Shown here: positions 1 to 7,068 of the stretch, piece by piece
How positions within the stretch are numbered: position 1 is the stretch's first letter
Layout of the letters: the number at the start of each line of letters is the position of its first letter
Source: Rhodoluna sp.
GTDB lineage: Bacteria > Actinomycetota > Actinomycetes > Actinomycetales > Microbacteriaceae
Length of the DNA: 13,891 nucleotides
Reading direction: 5' to 3'
Assembly (NCBI GenBank): GCA_016462375.1
Contig: JAEMTJ010000032.1
Span: 1-13,891 of the forward strand
Made by a program: the position numbers and the translations under genes
The notes under the pieces: model-generated
Databases searched by the model: none
What the model was told of the DNA's origin: nothing
Seen by the model: the letters and a program-made list of their open reading frames with translations, nothing else

Positions 1-827
1 ACAATGAGGAACATCAGATAGACCGTGATTCGGTTATTGAATAGAACCTGACCTAGCACTGGAATCTCTGAGAGTAGTGGGATGGCGATTTTGTCAAAAG
101 TACCTGGGTAGTTCAGATGTGAACTGTCGTTATCTAACCAAGCAGAGTGCAAGAAATTTGTGACACCGATTACGAGAACGTTTAAGAGAACACCGATGAT
201 GATTTGTTCAACCAAATACTTGATAGCAAGAGAAGCAAGAACCATGGATAAAATACCTGCCGCGACCATTGCAGCAACCATGCCTAGGTAAAGATTTCCG
301 GTCATAGTTCCAACTACCGCAGAAACAAAAGCACCGGTTAGCAACTGTCCTTCGATGGCGATGTTTACAACACCAACACGTTCTGACATCACACCTGCCA
401 TGCCGCCAAGAATCAGTGGAATGGCTAAGACCAAAGTGTTACCAAGAATAAAGATCATCTGGACACCTTGAACTGCTTCGGTGGCCAACCATCCCAACAG
501 AGCCATCATTGCGCCAAGTCCGAAGATCGCAATTAGCCAAACGGGTGTTCGCTTAGAGGCCACTGTCCGCAAGATTGAATAGATGGCAATCAAAATCAGA
601 ACTACACCAACTACTGTGCAGAACAACATGGAGTTGACGGTAAAGGCTGGGAGCTGGATTGCTTCGCGCTTATCACTCCAAACAAAACTGACATTTCCAG
701 ACTTACCGAGTAATCCGAAGAAGACTACGACTACCAGTGATGAGAGCAACAAAGTGATTGGGGTCTTAAGGCTGGGCTTCGATTCAACTTTGGAAAACAT
801 ACCTGGTGTCACTTCAATTTTGCTCAT
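1..827 (-). CDS. Nucleoside-type ABC transporter permease 2, YufQ/NupQ-like (partial, 3' end outside window)
   Basis: Second membrane subunit of a BMP-family (PnrA/NupABC-like) ABC importer, family BPD_transp_2. The start is ATG at 827-825, 2 nt after the stop of the preceding permease. About 275 residues are visible and the frame stays open to the window edge, so the C-terminus is missing. The protein is strongly hydrophobic: a long N-terminal extension has membrane stretches around residues 24-41, 66-86 and 97-115, then the conserved core begins near 125. The family hallmark ERVGVVNIAIEGQLLTGAF lies at about 149-167 (the E-x2-G-x2-N-I-x-I-E-G motif), followed by more membrane helices and the VEQIIIGVLLN segment near 206-216. 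It pairs with the other permease to form a heteromeric channel. The ligand is inferred to be a nucleoside from family precedent; sequence alone does not prove it. A weak AAGGTGG inside the end of the upstream gene is the likely ribosome site. Confidence 0.93.
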   Translation of the reverse strand, partial: MSKIEVTPGMFSKVESKPSLKTPITLLLSSLVVVVFFGLLGKSGNVSFVWSDKREAIQLPAFTVNSMLFCTVVGVVLILIAIYSILRTVASKRTPVWLIAIFGLGAMMALLGWLATEAVQGVQMIFILGNTLVLAIPLILGGMAGVMSERVGVVNIAIEGQLLTGAFVSAVVGTMTGNLYLGMVAAMVAAGILSMVLASLAIKYLVEQIIIGVLLNVLVIGVTNFLHSAWLDNDSSHLNYPGTFDKIAIPLLSEIPVLGQVLFNNRITVYLMFLI

Positions 828-829
828 AG

Positions 830-2074
830 TTACTTGACCACCTTTGCAGCTTTTGCCTTCTGTGCAGACTCAACAATTTTTATTGACGGTTTAGGCAAAC
901 GATAGAAGGCCTTGATGATTGGAGGCGCAGCAATAAAGAGCACAATCAGAGCTTTCACAACTCCCAATACTTCCGGAGAAACTCCAGCTACCTGCATGGT
1001 TGAAGACCCTGCCTTGAATGCTCCAAAGAGCAATCCAGCCATGACTACACCACCCGCACGAGAGCCTCCGAGAAGAGCCACGGTGATTGCATCGAAACCA
1101 ATCCCCGCTTCGATGCTTGCGGTTAGCCCGCCATCAACGCTCAAGCCCTGATTGGCAGCAGCCAAGCCAGCGAAAGCTGCTGAAATAGCTAGAGCCCAGA
1201 TAAAAGTGTTCTCCACCTTGATACCAGCAGCCCTGGCAGCCGATGCGTTGTGTCCAACCATCTTGAATCTAAATCCAAAAGTTGACCTCTCCATTAACCA
1301 CCAGTAAGCAAATACCGCCAACACGGCAAAGATAACTCCGTAATGCAGATTGAACTCTGGCCCTAATAACGCACCAAGTTTGGCTGAGTCATCTGGATTA
1401 TCTGACTTTGGTGTTCCTCCACCGTTTGCTTCTAGCAGAAGATTTGGTTCACGAAGTAGATAGGTAAAGAAGGAAGTCGCAACATAGTTCAACATAATTG
1501 TGACAATCACTTCGTGAGCACCAGTGCGTGCCTTGAGTATGCCAACAATAACGCCCCAGATCATCGCACAAATTACTGCAGCTAAGACTGCTACCAACAT
1601 GTGGAGAATTATTGGCATGTGCAATCTAGTAGAGACAAAAGTTGCTCCAGCTAGTCCCATCATGATCTGACCGGTGGCACCAATGTTGAAGAGGCCAACA
1701 CGGAATGTCAGAGCGACACCCAGCCCAGCCATAATCAGTGGGGCTGCAAATCTAAGTGTTTCTGTTAGCGGGCGGATGCCTTCAAAGAAGCTGGCTGAGT
1801 CAATGTTGTAAATAGATCCGGTAAACAAAGCTCCATAGCCGTCTTGAATCGTCCACCAAACAGTAGAGAGTGCATAGTTAGGGTCGGAACCGAACTGTGA
1901 CCAGGATGAAACTACATCTTGGTTAAAGACCACCATGAAAATTGCACCGATGATGAAACCAAGCAAAACCGAGAGGGCAATGCGCACCGGGTCGCCTGCC
2001 ATAATTTCTCGAAGAACCTGGCTTGCCTTATCTTCTTGGATTGCAGTAGCTTCAGTCACTTTTTTCGCACTCAT
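830..2074 (-). CDS. Nucleoside-type ABC transporter permease 1, YufP/NupP-like
   Basis: First membrane subunit of the importer (BPD_transp_2), 414 residues. It starts with a cytoplasmic Lys/Glu-rich tail, then a membrane helix at about 31-50, then a polar extracytoplasmic stretch. The core carries FRVGLFNIGATGQ (124-136), the family's N-I-G-x-x-G-Q signature. It also has HEVIVTIMLNY (187-197), the coupling-type motif GHNASAARAAGI (274-285), which should contact the ATPase, and GFDAITVALLG (326-336). The C-terminus is a short basic Lys/Ala tail. Its ATG overlaps the TGA of the ATPase gene as ATGA (2071-2074), so translation is probably coupled and the two proteins made in step. The partner permease follows after 2 nt. 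Function is inferred from family and context: one half of the transmembrane channel of a nucleoside or related uptake system. Confidence 0.95.
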   Translation of the reverse strand: MSAKKVTEATAIQEDKASQVLREIMAGDPVRIALSVLLGFIIGAIFMVVFNQDVVSSWSQFGSDPNYALSTVWWTIQDGYGALFTGSIYNIDSASFFEGIRPLTETLRFAAPLIMAGLGVALTFRVGLFNIGATGQIMMGLAGATFVSTRLHMPIILHMLVAVLAAVICAMIWGVIVGILKARTGAHEVIVTIMLNYVATSFFTYLLREPNLLLEANGGGTPKSDNPDDSAKLGALLGPEFNLHYGVIFAVLAVFAYWWLMERSTFGFRFKMVGHNASAARAAGIKVENTFIWALAISAAFAGLAAANQGLSVDGGLTASIEAGIGFDAITVALLGGSRAGGVVMAGLLFGAFKAGSSTMQVAGVSPEVLGVVKALIVLFIAAPPIIKAFYRLPKPSIKIVESAQKAKAAKVVK

Positions 2075-3570
2075 GCTGCAATCCCCGCCATCATCTTGCC
2101 AAGCTTCTCACGGGTTGTCTTTGCATCCACGATGCCGACAATCTTGCCGCGATACATAACCGCTATTCGGTCAGCGAGCGCTAGAACTTCATCCAATTCT
2201 GTAGAGATAATGATGACTGATTTACCAGAGTCTCGAGCCGCAATAATTTGTTCGTGAATGAACTCGACCGAGCCAACGTCCACTCCACGGGTGGGTTGCG
2301 AAGCAACTAATACCTTTAGTTCACGCCCGAGTTCGCGTGCAACCACTACTTTCTGTTGATTTCCACCTGAGAGCTGCTTTACCAAAGTCGTTGCAGATGG
2401 CGTTCTGATATCGAACTCTGCAATCAGCTCATCTGCGATGCGATCCCTATTAGCGAAATCGATCTGGAATCCATTTGCAAAAGGCGGCCCAAATGAACCA
2501 TCAAGCATTAGGTTTTCAGCAATAGTAAAGTCGCCAACCAACCCGTCCTTCTTGCGATCTTCAGGAATGTAGCCAAGTCCAGCCTCTAGCACTTCTCTAA
2601 CTGTGCTCTTAGTTAGGTCACGACCAGCAACTTGGATGCTTCCGCTGTGAATCTTTCTAAGACCAAGGATTGCCTCAGCTAATTCAGTTTGACCATTGCC
2701 CTGCACTCCAGCGATAGCGAACACCTCGCCATCGCGAACTGTAAAACTAACGCCATCGACCATCTGGTGTTGTCGATCATCCAAAACAGTCAGGTCTCTA
2801 ATTACTAAAGTCTCAGCGCCGACTTTCGCAGGCTTTCTAGTTACGTTGAGATCAACTTCTCTTCCGACCATCAGTGAGGCTAACTCGCTGGCTGAAGACT
2901 TAGGTGAAGGAGAAGCAACAACCTTGCCCTGTCTAATTACCGTTATACGGTCCGACACCTGTTGGACTTCACGAAGTTTGTGAGTGATGAAGATAATCGA
3001 GGTTCCTGATTTAGCCAAACCCCGCATGATGTCCATAAGTTCGTCAGTTTCTTGAGGAGTCAGAACTGCAGTTGGCTCATCAAGAACAAGAGCTTTAGCA
3101 TTTCTAGCTAGGGACTTGATAATTTCAACTCTTTGCTGTGCTCCCACCGGAAGATCTTGGATTTTCGCATCAGGATCAATTTCAAATCCAAATCGATCTG
3201 AAATCTCCTTTACCAAAGCGCGGGCTTTCTCTAAATCAAGACCACCTAGTTTGGAGGTTGGTTCATTACCAAGAACGACATTCTCAGCGACTGTAAAAAC
3301 TGGAATCAGCATGAAGTGTTGGTGAACCATTCCGATGCCAGCGGCCATCGCATCGCCAGGCCCATTGAATTTGACTGGCTTATCGTCAATAAGAATTTGA
3401 CCTTCATCAGGCTGTAAGAGGCCATAAAGGACATTCATCAAAGTTGACTTACCGGCACCATTCTCACCGAGCAAACTGTGGATCTCACCTGGCTCTAAGG
3501 TAAGGCTGATGTTGTCATTAGCGGTAAGAGTACCGAATCTCTTCGTGATGTTACGCAGTTCTAGTTTCAT
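2071..3570 (-). CDS. Double-domain ABC transporter ATPase of the BMP/nucleoside importer (YufO/NupO-like)
   Basis: 499-residue cytoplasmic ATPase with two ABC domains in one chain, the layout of the sugar/nucleoside (RbsA/YufO-type) class. Domain 1 is catalytically complete: Walker A GENGAGKST (35-43), Q-loop Q84, signature-like LPVGAQQR (140-147), Walker B LVLDEP (161-166) and switch His197. Domain 2 is the usual degenerate half: P-loop GVQGNGQTE (288-296) without the Lys, an intact LSGGNQQK (400-407), Gln425 where Walker B normally has the catalytic Glu, and Ser/Thr456-457 in place of the switch His. Degeneracy of this half is normal for the family, so it is not decay. Start ATG 3570 is preceded by AAGGAG about 13 nt upstream. 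It lies downstream of the binding-protein gene, separated by a strong hairpin, and overlaps the permease gene by 4 nt. Confidence 0.95.
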   Translation of the reverse strand: MKLELRNITKRFGTLTANDNISLTLEPGEIHSLLGENGAGKSTLMNVLYGLLQPDEGQILIDDKPVKFNGPGDAMAAGIGMVHQHFMLIPVFTVAENVVLGNEPTSKLGGLDLEKARALVKEISDRFGFEIDPDAKIQDLPVGAQQRVEIIKSLARNAKALVLDEPTAVLTPQETDELMDIMRGLAKSGTSIIFITHKLREVQQVSDRITVIRQGKVVASPSPKSSASELASLMVGREVDLNVTRKPAKVGAETLVIRDLTVLDDRQHQMVDGVSFTVRDGEVFAIAGVQGNGQTELAEAILGLRKIHSGSIQVAGRDLTKSTVREVLEAGLGYIPEDRKKDGLVGDFTIAENLMLDGSFGPPFANGFQIDFANRDRIADELIAEFDIRTPSATTLVKQLSGGNQQKVVVARELGRELKVLVASQPTRGVDVGSVEFIHEQIIAARDSGKSVIIISTELDEVLALADRIAVMYRGKIVGIVDAKTTREKLGKMMAGIAA

Positions 3571-3641
3571 GTCAGACTGCTGGCTCCTTTGCGCATCCTT
3601 TGCTCTAATCTATCTCACCAAATGAATAACTATTTAAAGCA

Positions 3642-3671
3642 GAACTGCCGGGGTTTTCACCCCGGCAGTTC
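3642..3671 (-). terminator. 13-bp GC-rich hairpin between binding-protein and ATPase genes
   Basis: A perfect 13-bp inverted repeat with a 4-nt loop (arms 3642-3654 and 3659-3671) begins 15 nt after the TAA of the BMP lipoprotein gene, read on the minus strand. The following transcript bases are TGCTTTAAAT, only a poor U-tract. It may therefore be a partial terminator or an mRNA 3'-end stabiliser rather than a full stop. ABC operons often place such a hairpin after the binding-protein gene so that more binding protein than channel is made; that role is inferred here. No other obvious signal was found in 3571-3686 apart from the ATPase ribosome site. Confidence 0.7.
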
Positions 3672-3686
3672 CAACTACTTAACTAA

Positions 3687-4721
3687 TTAGCTAAGAGGGT
3701 CGATTGAACCATCAATGATGCCAGCCTTGAGTTCGTCAAGCTTGGTCTTTAGATCACCAGTGATAAATTCGGTTTCTGACAGACCAGTTCCATCGTTCTC
3801 CAATGTACCTGTGTACGCTTCGCCTGAGAAAGCAGTCTTGTCGACAGCAGCAGCCTTCACGATGTCGTAAACAGCTTGGGTCATACGCTTCTCAATTGAG
3901 GTAAGCATCTTTCCCTTGTACTCGTCTAGAAGACTCCAGTTCTTGTCAACACCGATCATCTTTGCATCGACACCAGCTTCGCTGATTGCCTCTGAAAGAG
4001 CACCGAACTGGTCTCCACCAACAGGTAGAAGAACGTCAGCACCGGCTGCAATTTGACCAGCGGCAATTGTCTTACCAGCTGGATCATTAGGAGCGAAGCC
4101 ACCAATGAAGTCACCAGTCATAGTGGTTGGGTTCCAACCCATAACAGTTACAGGAGTTCCGGTTTCTGCTTCGTATGCCTTAGCACCGTAGTAGAAGCCA
4201 TCCATAAACGCGGTAACTGCACCGATCTGAAGACCACCGTACACACCAACAACCTTGGTTGTTGAGTATGAAGCAGCTGCATAACCAGCTAGGTAGGAAG
4301 ATTCAGCCATGTTGTAACCGACTGGCTTTAGGTTTGTTGCACCATTTGACCAACCATCGATGATGACATAGTTTTTGTCTGGGTTTGCTTCAGCAGATGC
4401 GTTTGTAGCATCTACTAGGTTGAAACCAACTGCAAAGATAACGTCACACTTAGCTGCAACCATTGAGTCTAGGTTCGGAGCGAAATCTTCTGAAGAGTTT
4501 GATTCAGCAGACTTAAGTTCAACACCGAACTCGTCCTTTGCCTTCATCAAACCATCCATTACAGATTCGTTGAATGACTTGTCTGTCCAAGAACCTTCGT
4601 CTGAAACACCACATTCGATGAATCCGGCGCCGGCTTTTGGTGATGCACAACCCGAGAGCACGAGCAAGCTGGCTGCTGCCATTGCTACAGATGCTAGGGC
4701 CTTACGTGAAACATTGTTCAC
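3687..4721 (-). CDS. BMP/PnrA-family substrate-binding lipoprotein (nucleoside-type importer)
   Basis: Membrane-anchored extracytoplasmic ligand-binding subunit of the importer, 344 residues. A lipoprotein signal peptide ends in the lipobox LSGC with Cys25 as lipidation site. The mature part is a PBP1-like BMP domain. Visible hallmarks are DKSFN (47-51) near the N-terminus, AVGFNLVDAT (97-106), GVYGGLQIGAVTAFMDGF (159-176), LPVGGDQFGA (232-241), the GVDKN loop (257-261) and MLTSIEKRM (272-280). DKSFN and GVDK are where PnrA-type proteins contact a nucleoside. The start is GTG at 4721-4719, chosen because AGGAGG (4727-4732) sits 5 nt upstream and the resulting signal peptide is complete. The next gene encodes the ATPase, beyond a hairpin. 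Purine nucleoside is the likeliest ligand from family knowledge; other BMP ligands cannot be excluded. Confidence 0.95.
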   Translation of the reverse strand: MNNVSRKALASVAMAAASLLVLSGCASPKAGAGFIECGVSDEGSWTDKSFNESVMDGLMKAKDEFGVELKSAESNSSEDFAPNLDSMVAAKCDVIFAVGFNLVDATNASAEANPDKNYVIIDGWSNGATNLKPVGYNMAESSYLAGYAAASYSTTKVVGVYGGLQIGAVTAFMDGFYYGAKAYEAETGTPVTVMGWNPTTMTGDFIGGFAPNDPAGKTIAAGQIAAGADVLLPVGGDQFGALSEAISEAGVDAKMIGVDKNWSLLDEYKGKMLTSIEKRMTQAVYDIVKAAAVDKTAFSGEAYTGTLENDGTGLSETEFITGDLKTKLDELKAGIIDGSIDPLS

Positions 4722-4726
4722 TTATT

Positions 4727-4732
4727 CCTCCT
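4727..4732 (-). promoter_or_regulatory. Strong Shine-Dalgarno deciding the GTG start of the BMP lipoprotein
   Basis: AGGAGG on the minus strand, 5 nt (AATAA) before the GTG at 4721. It supports GTG rather than any internal ATG as the start. Confidence 0.85.
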
Positions 4733-4742
4733 GATTAGTTTC

Positions 4743-4763
4743 GGCTGATGCCAATCACCAGCC
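4743..4763 (-). repeat. 8-bp stem-loop just upstream of the BMP lipoprotein ribosome site
   Basis: On the minus strand GGCTGGTG pairs with CATCAGCC around a 5-nt ATTGG loop, with one G-T wobble. It ends 10 nt before the AGGAGG and forms the 3'-most part of a folded leader covering 4743-4834. Confidence 0.6.
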
Positions 4764-4770
4764 ACATACA

Positions 4771-4834
4771 GGGCAAGGATACTCCTGCCCATAGGCAGAA
4801 ACGCCAATCAACCTAGTATTTTTACCTAGGCGTT
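4771..4834 (-). promoter_or_regulatory. Leader with overlapping, mutually exclusive hairpins upstream of the BMP lipoprotein
   Basis: Three inverted repeats are visible. (a) 4771-4790: GGGCA/TGCCC plus GGA/TCC with one bulged base and a TAC loop. (b) 4785-4798: CTGCC/GGCAG with a 4-nt loop, sharing bases 4785-4789 with (a), so only one of the two can form. (c) 4800-4834: outer arms AACGCC/GGCGTT, with an alternative inner CCTAG-TA / TA-CCTAGG pairing. Region (c) immediately follows the TGA of the upstream lipoprotein gene and also holds a possible promoter (TTGATT, then AATACT after 17 nt), so its role as terminator or promoter is unclear. I do not recognise a named riboswitch consensus. Confidence 0.5.
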
Positions 4835-4839
4835 ACAAA

Positions 4840-5832
4840 TCAACTGTTTTTGGCTGCCACTAAGAGGTTTTTATAGGTATTTAGGAGGTCTAAAGTAGCC
4901 CCTTCGAAGACAGTATCTGTCTTGGGCCTGAGCTCGATGAACTCATTAGCCAAGGCATCACCTTGCGCCAAGATTGGATCTAAATTGAACTTCTTAGCTA
5001 ATAGGTCACTCGCAGTAGTCAAAACAACTGTGTTGAAATTTCTCTCAACTGACGCAAAAACTCGAGGGTCAACAGTTGTGGAGTTTTCAAGCTGCAAATT
5101 CGCACCCATCAGAAGTTGCGTTCCGCTCTGCTTAACTACCTTCCAAATTGCTTTACCCGCAAACACCGCCACCACTACCTGTTCATTGCTAGCATCCAGA
5201 ACTGCCTTTGTCTGAGCGCTCGTTGAAACTCGAAAGACAGTCAGATCGACATTTCTGCCTGCTGCTTTATTGAAGGCTTTTACCCCAGCAGTAAAGGACC
5301 TGATTACCTTTACTTCCTGGAAGTATCCCTTTTGGACCAGTAGCCCGACATTGTCGGTTGTCGATTTTGCTGCAGCAGCAAAGCCTGCCAACGCTGCGCC
5401 ACTTGCCAGATCGTCAGCAACCCAACGAACATTAGCTGGTTGTTCGATTGGGACAGTTCCACCGACAATCAGAGCAACCATGTATTTGTGATTACTGGCG
5501 AATTTGGCCACACGATTATTGATTTGACTATCACCTGAGACGAAGTAAACACAACCTGCCTTCAGGCTAGTGAAAAGTAAATTATCAATCTGATAATCAG
5601 AAGCACCACTGGATACCTCTATCTCTTTGGCATTGAGCCCATAGACAACTTTGGCCTCAACAAGGTCGTAGGCAAGTTGTTGCTCGGGAGAACCAACAAT
5701 TGCCACAGCAGCAGTAAATAGGCAGGCACTAGCTCTAGCCTTGTGAGCTGGATCTTCAGATTTAGCAGCGCTGCAAGCGCTCAGGCTTCCCAGAATGAGA
5801 ACCAGGCCGATAACTACTTTTATTGACTTCAT
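4840..5832 (-). CDS. Diverged BMP/PnrA-fold lipoprotein (paralogue of the neighbouring binding protein)
   Basis: 330-residue predicted lipoprotein. The signal peptide MKSIKVVIGLVLILGSLSAC puts the lipidated Cys at 20. It reads as a remote paralogue of the next gene's product: VADDLASGAALAGFAAAAKS (138-157) matches the neighbour's NMAESSYLAGYAAASYS; DNVGLLVQKGYFQEVKVIRS (160-179) matches KVVGVYGG and onward; FASVERNFNTVV (259-270) matches LTSIEKRMTQAV. The DKSFN ligand motif, the PVGGDQFG segment and the GVDKN loop are all replaced (by VGSPEQQ, VFAGKAIW and GANLQLEN), so the classic nucleoside pocket is not kept. ATG 5832 is preferred over an upstream in-frame start because it gives a proper signal peptide and lies 10 nt after the manC-like stop without overlap; AGGG lies upstream. 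It may bind another ligand, act as an accessory or sensor lipoprotein, or be drifting. Ligand unknown. Confidence 0.85.
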   Translation of the reverse strand: MKSIKVVIGLVLILGSLSACSAAKSEDPAHKARASACLFTAAVAIVGSPEQQLAYDLVEAKVVYGLNAKEIEVSSGASDYQIDNLLFTSLKAGCVYFVSGDSQINNRVAKFASNHKYMVALIVGGTVPIEQPANVRWVADDLASGAALAGFAAAAKSTTDNVGLLVQKGYFQEVKVIRSFTAGVKAFNKAAGRNVDLTVFRVSTSAQTKAVLDASNEQVVVAVFAGKAIWKVVKQSGTQLLMGANLQLENSTTVDPRVFASVERNFNTVVLTTASDLLAKKFNLDPILAQGDALANEFIELRPKTDTVFEGATLDLLNTYKNLLVAAKNS

Positions 5833-5842
5833 TGCCGTTGCC

Positions 5843-6955
5843 CTAAAGAACGTCGCTGTGGCCAGTGTTCTTAAGTGAGTCGACAAGGTTCTTCACTCTT
5901 TGGGCATGTTCTTTAGTGGTGATCAAAAGAGCATCTGGAGTGTCAACAACTATGACGTCTTCAAGACCAATTAGGGCAACGAGACGACCTGTCTCACTAA
6001 TCAAGATGCCGTTAGATTTCTCAGAGAGAACTTTGGCTTCGCCTAGAACAGCTAGGTGGTTCCTCTTACCGCCAGATTGCAATTCTGAGATTGCAGCGAA
6101 GTCACCAACATCATGCCAACCAAAGTTCGCTGGAACAACAGCAACCAGGCCATCAGCCGCAGCTGGCTCTGCAACTGAATAGTCAATAGCAACTTTTTTC
6201 AGTCCCGGCCAGTTCTCTTCAAAGACCTTTGCCTCTGCTTCAGTGTTCCAAGAATCTGCCAGTTCCATTACCTTCTTGTACAGATCTGGTTCAGTCTTAG
6301 CGAGCACTTCTAACAACAGCGAAGCTGGAGCAATAAACATGCCGGCGTTCCAAAGATATCTACCCGAAGAAACATACTCACGTGCTCGTTCGATGTTTGG
6401 CTTCTCAACAAAGTGCTCAACTTCTCTAGCTGTTTCAGCGCCAACTATTTTTGAAGCTAATTTGATGTATCCAAAACCGACTGAAGGTTCAGTTGGTTGA
6501 ATGCCGATTGTGACAATCTTTCCAGTTGCAGCCACCTGCACTGCCTCACGAACGCATTTGCCAAACTCTTCGTTATCGGTAATAACGTGATCTGCCGCAA
6601 ACGAACCAATAATGACATCTGGTTCACGCTTCATCAGAACCGCAGCAGCTAAAGCGATAGCTGCAGTTGAATCTTTAGGGCTAGGTTCCAAAATGAGGTT
6701 CAGTCGATCTAGTTCTGTGCATTGCTCAGTAACAGCGTTTCGGTGAGCCACACCAGTAACTACCAGGATGCGCTCTTTACCTGAGAGTGGAGCTAGCCTG
6801 TCCCAGGTATCTTGGAGCAGGGTTTGACCTGAACCAGTTAGGTCATGCAAGAACTTGGGTGCGGATGCTCTAGATAGCGGCCAAAGCCTGCTACCGATTC
6901 CCCCCGCTGGGATAACTGAATAGAACCGAGCCATCGGCTCTCTTTGATTGTCCAT
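5843..6955 (-). CDS. manC: Mannose-1-phosphate guanylyltransferase (GDP-mannose synthesis)
   Basis: Cytoplasmic nucleotidyltransferase that joins mannose-1-phosphate and GTP to make GDP-mannose for cell-surface glycans and glycolipids. The 370 residues show the nucleotide-binding signature AGGIGSRLWPLSR (17-29) followed by PKFLHDLTG (33-41). Next come SFAADHVI (118-125) with a metal-binding type Asp, GFGYIK (160-165), HFVEKP (181-186), LWNAGMF (201-207) and GWHDVGD (279-285). The length fits a stand-alone enzyme; the C-terminal isomerase domain of bifunctional PMI/GMP proteins (about 470 residues) is absent. Two starts are possible: ATG 6955 (GAGG very close upstream) and the in-frame ATG seven codons later (AGAGAG upstream). 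The latter begins just before the conserved RFYSVIPAGG. It heads the minus-strand run, divergent from sdh, with the lipoprotein gene 10 nt after it. No functional link to nucleoside uptake is evident beyond GTP use. Confidence 0.93.
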   Translation of the reverse strand: MDNQREPMARFYSVIPAGGIGSRLWPLSRASAPKFLHDLTGSGQTLLQDTWDRLAPLSGKERILVVTGVAHRNAVTEQCTELDRLNLILEPSPKDSTAAIALAAAVLMKREPDVIIGSFAADHVITDNEEFGKCVREAVQVAATGKIVTIGIQPTEPSVGFGYIKLASKIVGAETAREVEHFVEKPNIERAREYVSSGRYLWNAGMFIAPASLLLEVLAKTEPDLYKKVMELADSWNTEAEAKVFEENWPGLKKVAIDYSVAEPAAADGLVAVVPANFGWHDVGDFAAISELQSGGKRNHLAVLGEAKVLSEKSNGILISETGRLVALIGLEDVIVVDTPDALLITTKEHAQRVKNLVDSLKNTGHSDVL

Positions 6956-7025
6956 AACCTCAAAAGCCTAACCCAGATGCCCCGATTGAGCAGTCTGGTT
7001 AATCTTCATAAGTTATCATTAAGGC

Positions 7026-7055
7026 AGATTAGGCGCGGAAATTCGGCGCTAATCT
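7026..7055. repeat. 30-bp imperfect palindrome immediately before the sdhC ribosome site
   Basis: Outer arms AGATTA (7026-7031) and TAATCT (7050-7055), then a bulged G (7032), inner arms GCGC (7033-7036) and GCGC (7046-7049), a G/G mismatch, then GAA (7038-7040) and TTC (7042-7044) around A7041. That is 13 matched pairs on one axis. The right arm ends directly against AGGAGG (7056-7061). It could be a DNA operator, since it overlaps the expected start of transcription, or an RNA stem at the 5' end of the sdh mRNA that controls access to the ribosome site. Confidence 0.65.
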
Positions 7056-7061
7056 AGGAGG
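7056..7061 (+). promoter_or_regulatory. Shine-Dalgarno deciding the TTG start of sdhC
   Basis: AGGAGG lies 7 nt before TTG at 7069. No ATG or GTG at suitable spacing is in the SdhC frame, so TTG is the start. Confidence 0.85.
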
Positions 7062-7068
7062 ATTTGAA

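Larger units (their letters stand above)
6956..7068. promoter_or_regulatory. Divergent control region between manC and sdhC
   Basis: 113 bp between two divergently read operons. Towards sdhC the best -10 candidate is TATCAT (7014-7019), without a convincing -35, which would put the transcript start near 7026, at the edge of the palindrome listed separately. Towards manC, TAGGCT lies 9 nt before ATG 6955 on the minus strand and fits the TANNNT pattern, again with no clear -35. Both promoter calls rest on pattern only. Confidence 0.4.

Noticed and set aside
912..1151. Plus-strand open frames across the minus-strand transporter genes (and similar frames elsewhere)
   Set aside because: They lie wholly antisense to well-supported conserved genes, have no family features and no ribosome sites; they are composition shadows.
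2200..2720. Degenerate second nucleotide-binding half of the ABC ATPase (no Walker A Lys, Gln for Glu in Walker B)
   Set aside because: This pattern is standard for the BMP/nucleoside-importer ATPase family, so it is neither decay nor novelty.
4743..4834. Known purine or TPP riboswitch in front of the nucleoside-type transporter
   Set aside because: I could not find the conserved core bases of either class. The region is reported only as an unnamed structured leader.
5833..5886. An in-frame upstream start for the diverged lipoprotein, adding 18 residues
   Set aside because: It would overlap the manC-like gene, move the signal peptide inward and break the normal lipoprotein N-terminus. ATG 5832 gives a textbook lipobox at Cys20.
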